From: Chromera velia
Taxonomy: Eukaryota; Sar; Chromeraceae
Length of the DNA stretch: 26,905 nt
Reading direction: 5' to 3'
NCBI GenBank assembly: GCA_018398765.1
Contig: JAHBMJ010001497.1
Span: 1 to 26,905, forward strand
Shown here: positions 1 through 8,362 of the stretch, piece after piece
Position numbering within the stretch: the first letter of the stretch is position 1
How the letters are laid out: each line of letters starts with the position of its first letter
The notes under the pieces: model-generated
Databases searched by the model: none
Seen by the model: only the letters and a program-made list of their open reading frames with translations
What the model was told of the DNA's origin: nothing
Made by a program: the position numbers and the translations under genes

Positions 1-30
1 TTTGATTTGATTTGAGCTTCAACCTCAAAT
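1..30. repeat. AT-rich hairpin repeat, left copy
   Basis: Positions 5-16 read atttgatttgag. Arms 10-16 (atttgag) and 24-30 (ctcaaat) form a 7-bp inverted repeat. A related sequence in the same orientation lies at 709-744. The window begins inside the repeat, so its true left end is unknown. Confidence 0.5.
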
Positions 31-708
31 ATTTGATATTTGAGGTAAGATTTGAGGTTAACCTCTTAAGGTTCCTCACTGAATCACTGACTTACTGTCA
101 CTCTGATCATTTTTCTCATGACAATAGTTATCAGAACATTTCTGATGTGTGTTTCAAAAATTTAAAAAAATATATATAAAATTATAACTTATCAGTTCCG
201 TAAAAAAAATATGCCTGTGTGGCAGTGTATATACACTAGTCACTGAGACTCACTCTAGTACTAATAGAGATTAAGAACGTAAAATTGATAGATTTGAAAT
301 TGTATATGACTTTTTGTTGATACAATAAAGTTAGAACACGTACCAAAATTGAGGTGACATGTCTTTACGGGGTGTAAAATGTTTGCAGACACTCAAAAAG
401 GGGGCCGTAAAAGATGTTCCAGCACCAGAAAAGTCAACACAGCTGTTCAGGAAAACGTTCAGCTGATCGGTTTACCTCTGCATGAAGTAAAAGGGGGTGA
501 AACGTCAATTTCAGTGCAGCTCAAAACGTTTTTTTTTTTAGAGCAAACCATCAAGATTTAGGTTTTTTCATTTGAATCAGCATGCGTCATGGATCGGTGC
601 TTGCAAAAGTTTTTTCGGGACCTTCATATTTGAGGTTGAAAGTCATATTAATCAAATATTTGATCGTATTTGATAGGTCTTTAAACACTAGGTCCTCCCT
701 GACTGGAT

Positions 709-759
709 ATTTGATTTGAGCTTAAGCCCTACCTCAAATCAAATCAAATCAAATCAAAC
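709..759. repeat. 12-bp inverted repeat followed by a (CAAAT)n tract
   Basis: Arm atttgatttgag (709-720) pairs perfectly with ctcaaatcaaat (733-744) across a 12-nt loop. The right arm runs on into about five CAAAT units to 759. The left half matches positions 5-16, which suggests two copies of one repeat about 700 bp apart. Confidence 0.6.
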
Positions 760-897
760 ATAGTCACTAACCATAAGTTGTTAATCTAAACATTTTTTTA
801 TACTAATCATTTCATATTTTTTCAAACATAGTTGCTAAAATACTTAGTAAAATAGTAAGTTTAAATACCGAATACCGTTATTTAGGGGTCAAAAACG

Positions 898-913
898 ACC
901 GGTTATAACCGGT
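898..913. repeat. 16-bp perfect palindrome
   Basis: accggttataaccggt is its own reverse complement. It sits alone in AT-rich DNA with no gene next to it. Function unknown. Confidence 0.6.
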
Positions 914-945
914 ATATGGTATTTAACAACTCTAGATAGGATTAA

Positions 946-991
946 TATGTGGTGGATTGACTTAATTTTATGTGGTGGATTGACTTAATTT
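946..991 (+). repeat. 23-bp tandem duplication
   Basis: The 23-bp unit beginning tatgtggtggattgac occurs twice back to back (946-968 and 969-991) with no mismatch. This points to a recent slippage or break-repair duplication. Confidence 0.75.
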
Positions 992-1750
992 ATGTTTCAA
1001 TGCCGAACGTTCGACGTGAAGTCGTCGTGAACTACTCTATAGTGCTAATTAAATGAATTTGATACCCCTGCATGACAACGAATAATAATAATTAATGAGT
1101 TAATCAGTAATTTAAACTTACTACTTAATTTAACTTAGTACATAAAAGAATTTCAAAGCTATTAGCCTATTACATTGGATACTCTTATATCACTTGCTTT
1201 CGACCAAAATAGCCACATCGCTCAGGTTTTAGTTGATTTCTGTTGTGTGCTGCCTCCGTGTGTCTGACACAGAAAGTATGGCCACCACGCACCGCATGCG
1301 GCATGTCCCATCCCGATCGCTCAGGGGCCACAGCACTGTGACAGCAGTAATTATTCCATGTACTGCGTGCGCGCCAATTATTCTGGCTTCTCTCTCTCTC
1401 TGTTACGTTTCTGTCCAAATAGTTAATAGAATAAGACTCTTTCCCTAGATTGACACACTTCACGTGACTAGATCTGAATCTGTTTGTCCTCTATGATGCT
1501 AGCACACGTCAATTTCAGACTTGATTAATTAGTGTAGTTTGATTGGTGAACAACCTTTGTATTTCAAAGATACTCTAGAAGATCCCTTATAATTCAGTCT
1601 TAAGTAACTTTGAATTTTTAATTCCTTCTTCTATGCACCAAGGTTTCCCACTATACGACCATGACTAGGTTTTCCGACTAGTTTTCCGATCAATGACAGC
1701 GGCGATCATACGCCAGACTCAAATTTCAACGAATTCAAGTAAGGCTGGGG

Positions 1751-2591
1751 TCATGCAAATGGATTGTCTACATCTTCGTCATCATCTCCAAAAGCATAAG
1801 TCCCCAGTGAGGTCGAGGGAAAAGGCACTCCAGATGCAGGTCTCTCTCTAGGCTGAGGAGGGGCCTCTCTCTGAATATACTGGCCTTCGGAAGAGTCACC
1901 ATGCCTTTGTGGCACGATAGCAGACGGTGCCGCTCCCCCCTCCCCGTGCTTTCCCGACATCAGATCGACAGTAGAGGACCTGACGGATATGCCCCCTCCT
2001 TCTCCAGTCGGCCCGATACCACCGGGCTCACTCCCCCCCGCCTCCATGAGACTCTCTCTGCGTCCTGCTGTCTCTTTCTCCCTATCCTTGTCCCTGTCCT
2101 TCCTGCCGCCAGAAGGGGAGGACCGCTCCGACCGAGAGAAACCCAGCGCTGCTCGCCAACCGCTGGTCACGGTGGGACGACGAGGGGGGAAAGCCGGGGC
2201 ACTGGCGAGGGAAACAGGGGGGGAGAGGGCCCCTCCTCTCTCTTCTGGGCCCTGAGGGTATCCCTTAGTAGCCCTGTCTCTGTTTCTGTCTGTGACGTTG
2301 TCTCTTTCTTCACTTTGCACCCGTCTCATCTCCTCTCTCTCTCTGCTCCCTTCGGGCTGCAAGACCCCGTCTGAGTCCACCGTCTTCATTTTCCCCCCGG
2401 TGGTCTGAGAAGAACAGGAGGAAGGGAGGCGAAGGGGAGCCTGATCTGGGTGGGGGGCGATGGAGACCAGGTCCTCGGGTGAGTCGCTTCGATTTTCGCC
2501 ATCTCTATCTAAACCCGTACCGCTGCGGCTTCCGTCTGCCTTCTCTTCTCCGCCCTGGTGCTGCTGATGAGGCTGTGGTGCTCCGCTCTCT
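1751..2591 (-). CDS. TBCK-like terminal exon with C-terminal NPF motif
   Basis: One base plus 279 codons and a stop. The acceptor is the (CCTG)n-cag tract at 2592-2616. The sequence is disordered in character and rich in Arg, Glu, Ser, Pro and Gly. It ends YAFGDDDEDVDNPFA then stop. An acidic stretch followed by NPF next to the C-terminus is the usual form of EH-domain ligands. No C-terminal PH-like domain of the TBC1D23 type is visible. Confidence 0.7.
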
Positions 2592-5500
2592 CTGCAGGCA
2601 GGCAGGCAGGCAGGCAGTGGAACAGCAAAAGCATGATATCTCTCTAGCTAGCACACACGCACAAACAGTCAGAACCAACCAACCAACCAACCAACCAACC
2701 AACCAACCAGACAAACAAACAACCAACGAAAAGAGGGAGGGGGGAGGGACTAACGCGCAGAGAGGGAGAAAGAGGAGAGACTGCGTCGCATTCACTCTGA
2801 AAGGATTGAACAAAAAAAGGGGATAGAAAACGATGAGTCGGTTGGTTGCAATTATCACTGATATATCACTGAATGATCGATCCCCCATTGCATGAAATCA
2901 TGCAGATTGATAGATAGGCAGGCAGACAAACCTCTTGAACTTCCGCGAAAACCACTTTTTCTTTTCTTCCTTTTTCTCCCGCTGCTGTCTTGCCCTCTCT
3001 GTGACTGATTGGAGCCAACCATGCACAGCGGTGGACGTGCTCGTCAGCAGCGACGGAGCCGCGGCTGCTGCTGCTGGAGGAGGAGAGGTCGACTGGGCTG
3101 CTGCGTTTGAGCCAGAAGGCACAGAGGTGTGTGGAGGGGGGGAAGATGAAGGACCTAACGACGGCTCGGCAGCCCTTTCCTTCTTGCCAACAGCTCCTGC
3201 CTGTCCTTCCTCTACCTCACCACCAACGGCAACGGCAGTTGGAGCCACAGTGTCGGATTCTGTCTCCGCAACACCCCTTTCACCGGAGGCGGGGACAGAC
3301 AGAGACGACTCTTCAGGCCCCCCTTCAGAGTGAACGCAGGCGGAGGAGGCTATGGCTCCGTTTCTCTCCCTTTCCTCGTTCTTGCTTTGCTCTTGTGGAG
3401 ATGGGTGGGGAGAATTTGAAGGAAGGGAGGATAGGAGGGTCGAGGCGCCTGCAGCAGCCAGGGACTTCATCAGGCTCTTCTTCAACTTGCCTCCAAATGC
3501 ACTTACACTGGAGGCGGTAGGAAAGGAAGACGAAGAAGAAGAAGAGGGGTGAGGCTGAGATGCTCTTCGCATGCGATCACGATCTTTGTCACCGGATCCG
3601 CCTTCTCCCAACTGTTTTTCATCTGACTGCTGTCCTGGTTCCCCACTCTCTCCCTCTGCCCTCTCATTTGACTCCTGCTTTCCGCCAACCTCTGCTGCTT
3701 CGAGTTCTGCTTTTGCAGCTTCCTCATGCCTTTCCCTTTCCCTCTCTTTCGCCTCTGCCGCCTCCTGAAGTGCCTGCGCACCTCCGCGCAACACGGCGAC
3801 GCCTGAGATCACAAAAAGGAACACACAAACAATACAGATCCGCTTCGACCGACCCACACAGAGACACACCACACACACACACACACACACATACATTAGG
3901 GGCGACACAGACAGAAAGAGAGAGAGGGGGGGGGGAGGAAGATAAAGGGAGAAGGAGAGAGTGGTGCCATGCAAAGGCAGGCTGACCAGAGACGCCCTTT
4001 TCCATGAGAGACCGGAACGCCTTCACGAGAGGATCTCCCTCAAAGCCCCCCTTCTCCTTCTCCTTTTCTCCTCTGCCGTCACTCGCCTTTCCCCCTCTCT
4101 CCTTTTCCTTATCGGACCGACGCCCCGTCTCTGCAGTCTCCCCCCTCCCCCTCCCCCCCTGGGCAGATGCAGAGCTCAGAGCAGAAGAAATCAGACCGTC
4201 GCCGTTGACCAGCACAAACATAGGGGCCTTCGCTATCGGGCCCCTCTGGCTCTGTTTTGCGAGGAGACGGAGGCAGGCTGACACACACTCACCGACTTGG
4301 TTTTCGGAGTCAACGTCAAGAAGCAACACAGGAGGAATGACATTCGCAGAAGAAGAAGAGGAAGAAGAGGAAGAAGAACTGGAAGCAGAAGACGAGGAAG
4401 AAGGCTGTGCATTTTCTTTCTCATTCTCTGGTCGCGTACCGGGGACCGCGCCAGTCCCTCCTCCGGGGTTGCTTTTTTGCTTTGAACCTTTCGCTCCCTT
4501 CTTACTACCCGTATAAGACGCAAGGGAAAAAGACGACAAAACCGAAAAGGAAAAGGGTTGAAGAAGCGCAGACCCTCCTCCAGCGCTGTTCTTCCCATCC
4601 TTTGATTCCCGATCCCCCCATCCTCCGCGTGTCCCCAAAAGCACGGACGAAAAATGGGACTCTAGAGGAATTTCCTTTCCCTTTTCTCCTTTAAATGCGT
4701 TCCCGAATGCAGAAGAGGACGAAGGGCTGACAACCGACTGAAGCGGATTGAAAGATTTACTTATTCGTCCGGAACCTCTAATATCAATCACTCGAGGTCT
4801 CAGCTTCAATCCAATCTGCCTCTCCGAAGGCAAAAGCACATCCTCAAGAAATTCATTTACGTTCATGTCTACACATGCACATTCCGACTTTCTGTTCTGT
4901 TCCCCCACCCCTTCCAAATTGCCCCCCGTTGAATTTTCCATCTGCCCACCTCCCTCCCTCCCCCCCGACCCCAACCTTTCAGGACTGACAGAAGCCTCAG
5001 TCTCTGTCTCGCACTCCGGGGCCCCTCCCTCGTCTCCGTGACCCTTCAGATCATCCTCTCTCCCTGCATCCTCTTCTCTGTTTGCGTGAAGACCCGGTTG
5101 TTCAGAGGAAGAGGAAGAAGATGCAGCACAAGGCTCAACGTTCAGTAAATCTGCTCCTTGTACACGGCCTCCTTCCTCTTCCAAGACTTTCTCCCGCCCT
5201 TCAGCTGAATGACTTTCCCCTCTGTCTGCCTCTCTGTTCGCATCTTCCTCCAGCTGATCTGCTCTCTCTCTTGAGACAGGCGGAACAGAAGAGAAAGAGG
5301 AAGAAGAGACACAACACAAGCTGAGCAGTTCAGAGACAGAAACACAGGCGCAAAGGTGTGCAAATGCAGGATCCCCCTTCCCCCCCTCCCTCTCTTCCAG
5401 GGCGTCCTCCCTTTCCCCTATTCCTTCTCCAGTCTCAGCTATGAACTCCGGGAGACGCACAGCAGGAGCAGCAGAAGAAGAAGACGAACAGTGGGAAACG

Positions 5501-6230
5501 GCCTGATGCTCCGCAGACGAATCGGCTCGGAGGTTTGCTCCCTCAGGCTCTTCCTTCTCCTCTCCAGCCTGTTCTTCTGGAGGTTCCGGGAGGCCGTCTC
5601 CGTCTCCCTTGCGACAAGGGGGCCCTTTCCCTCTCTCGGCTCTCCTGCATCCACCCACACCCAGAAAATGGAGAATAAGTGGACGGAGCGCAATCGCTCG
5701 ACTGCCAGGAGAGAGGAGCTGAATGTGCTGCTGCTGTGCCACCCTTGACTGCTCCCTCCATGCAGAAGAAGGCGCGTGGAGAATCACAGAAGAAGAATCA
5801 GATGATACACGTGAGAAACAGCTGTTTGGCTGGGCACCAATTGCATGAATAAGAACAGGAAGAGAAAGAAATGCGTAGCAGAAACTGAATGAATATCTGG
5901 ACGGCGCATCCTTCGAAGAGAGAAAAAAGCTAATTCAAAAACGGAATCTCCGGGCCATCGCAGAAAGAACCAACATTGCATCATCATCCGAAACTCACAC
6001 ATACACACACGCACACACACGCACACACACGCACACACACGCACACACACGCACACACACGCACACACACGCACACACACGCACACACACGCACACACAC
6101 GCACACACACGCACACACACGCACACACACGCACACACACGCACACACACGCACACACACGCACACACACGCACACACACGCACACACACGCACACACAC
6201 GCACACACACGCACACACACGCACACACAN

Positions 6231-6263
<33 letters not shown>

Positions 6264-7069
6264 CATGCACAATGCAAGAGGGCAGCCAACCTAAGTGGTC
6301 CAGATATGCATCTTCGGAGATCCCTGACTAAGGTCAGCGGCGTCCTCTCCTTCAGTCTTCTCATGCTCAAAAGAAGCGATTTCGCGCTTTTCACGGACTC
6401 CCGCTCCCGCTCATTTTCGTCCATCTCTCCCCCCTCCTCCCCCTCAGCAGAGACAGAAGAAGGAGAAGACGAACGCCCCTCCCCCCCCTGGCCGAAAGCA
6501 AAAGAGGAGAAGAGGTCGCTCGACAAGAGGCCCAGAAGATCGTCAGACGCACCAATGCCCAAAAGTTCCTCTCGACGCAAACGGAGCCACGCGACTCCAC
6601 AAAAGAACAAATCGGACGGGTCCTGTACGAAGAAAATTACTTTCATACATAAAAAAAAAGTACATACATAAAGAAAAAGTAAAGCCACACGACTCCACAA
6701 AAGAACAAATCGGACGGGTCCTGTACGAAGAGGGAAAGTTCAAGAGGGAGGGGGAGAGGGAAAGAAAGCTAGACCTTTTCAGTTTGCTCCTTCTCCTCAC
6801 AGAAAAAGATTTCAATCTTTTTTTATTCATCTCCCTGTCTCCATCTGTGTCTTCCCGTTTCCCTATGTTACGTTTGACACGCACACGCACACGCGCCCCC
6901 CCCACCCCACCCCCCCACACGCACTTACTTCTACGCCTGCAGAAAGAAACAGAGACAAAGACACCAACCTCAGAGAGCAACAGGACCTGCCAGAGGAGGA
7001 GCAGAGCCTTTCCGCAGTCAATTGCAGCGGCAAATGCTGTCATAAACCACCTGCAATGCAGTCACAGAC

Positions 7070-7107
<38 letters not shown>

Positions 7108-8322
7108 CAGGGAGGCTTAGTTTAATTCTCTGCAAAAGCCTCCCTCCCTCCATCTTTTAGATCTCTTGGTTGAGGTATTCATTCGTACATGAGCGGGCAG
7201 GGGAAAACCCAAAAGTGACAGGCGGGCAAGAAAAGACGTTCACAAACGGGACAGACGTCAACACGGAGACAGAGAGGCGGACACATAAAGAAGCGTGTCG
7301 GAGAAACGAGCCAACAAAACAAACAAATGGACGGACCTAAAAGCATAGAGGTCAGGAATCATGCCAGCCGAGTCAAGGAGGGTGCTCAGGAGGGGCTCGT
7401 GGAACTGCAGGAGAAGTCTGCAGGCAGGCAGGTAGGCACAGACACCGGAAGGGTGTGTGCGCTGTGGATGTGGAGAGAAGGAAGGAACGATTTGTCGTCC
7501 CAAGCACCCGAACCAACACACTCAATTGGTATTCTCAGCTGCAACTGGAAAAAATCGCAGAGAAAACAACATACGCCGACGAAAAGAGGACACAGAGAGA
7601 GAAAACTGAGGGACAAAAAGAAAAGAAGGAGAGACGAGCAACCGGCCAGACAGACCGGCAGCCCAGCAAAGAAGCATGCAAGCTGACCGACCTAAAGGCT
7701 CTGCACATCCGTTGAATTGCGACCATATCGTCGTCGGAGAGAACGAAGGCCACCAGACGAGAGGCGCTTTCTTCGAGACACCGCAACAACAGAGACGGGG
7801 CAAGAGGCGGCTCCAAGAGGAAGAAGAGCGCCGCGATCTCATGAAGACCTGATGATGTCAACGAAAACGCGGTGAGCAGACAAGCACCTAAACACACCAC
7901 ACACTCTCTCTCTCTCACCCACACAAAAACAATGACACACTTGTTAAGAGACAAAGATACGGCTTCGGAACAGACTTGCAATTGCATGCACGCTTCTCTG
8001 AGTGTGCCCGTTCCTGGACACCAGTCCCTCATTTCCATTACGTCTGTCCTCAAGCTGCACGTAAAGCCATTCGCTTGTAGACTGCCGAAGAAAGATCAAA
8101 GTTCAGAGCACCCAGAAACAAAAAAGTCATTAGAATTTCGCCCAGCACTAGAGTGGGGAGGAAGCAAGACATGAAGGCAGCCACATGCACAGGTGCGACT
8201 GAAAGAAACACTCGCAGGCACACCCACAGACAGACAGACAAACAGACCTTGTTTGTAGACGCCTCTCAGAGCAGACCGCTTGCAGAAGAGCGTGAGAACC
8301 CTTTCGAGAACATTCTGCACAC

Positions 8323-8362
<40 letters not shown>

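Larger units (their letters stand above)
1..1750. other. AT-rich intergenic region, downstream of the TBCK-like gene
   Basis: I see no supportable gene here. The stretch is clearly more AT-rich than the rest of the window. It contains TTTGA/CAAAT-type repeats, two hairpin-forming sequences, a 16-bp perfect palindrome (898-913) and a 23-bp tandem duplication (946-991). Open frames are short (60-92 codons) and have no recognisable motif. It lies 3' of the minus-strand gene ending at 1751, so its right end presumably includes that gene's 3' UTR. A non-autonomous transposable element or satellite edge is possible but unproven. Confidence 0.6.

Noticed and set aside
1185-1463. 92-codon minus and 71-codon plus frames at 1.2-1.45 kb
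   Set aside because: They are overlapping frames on opposite strands in repeat-rich intergenic DNA, with no motif and no splice context.
2935-5748. Many plus-strand frames opposite the large TBCK-like exons
   Set aside because: They are shadows of GC-rich, Ser/Glu-coding exons. The minus strand alone gives domain motifs and consistent intron phases.
6011-6230. Regular 10-bp repeat resembling a CRISPR-like array
   Set aside because: There are no unique spacers and the unit is only 10 bp. It is a minisatellite in a eukaryotic intron.
5976-6700. Long open frames of Thr-His or Cys-Val repeats on both strands
   Set aside because: They are translations of the (CA)n/(TG)n repeat. Only the exon at 6291-6622 on the minus strand has real protein character.
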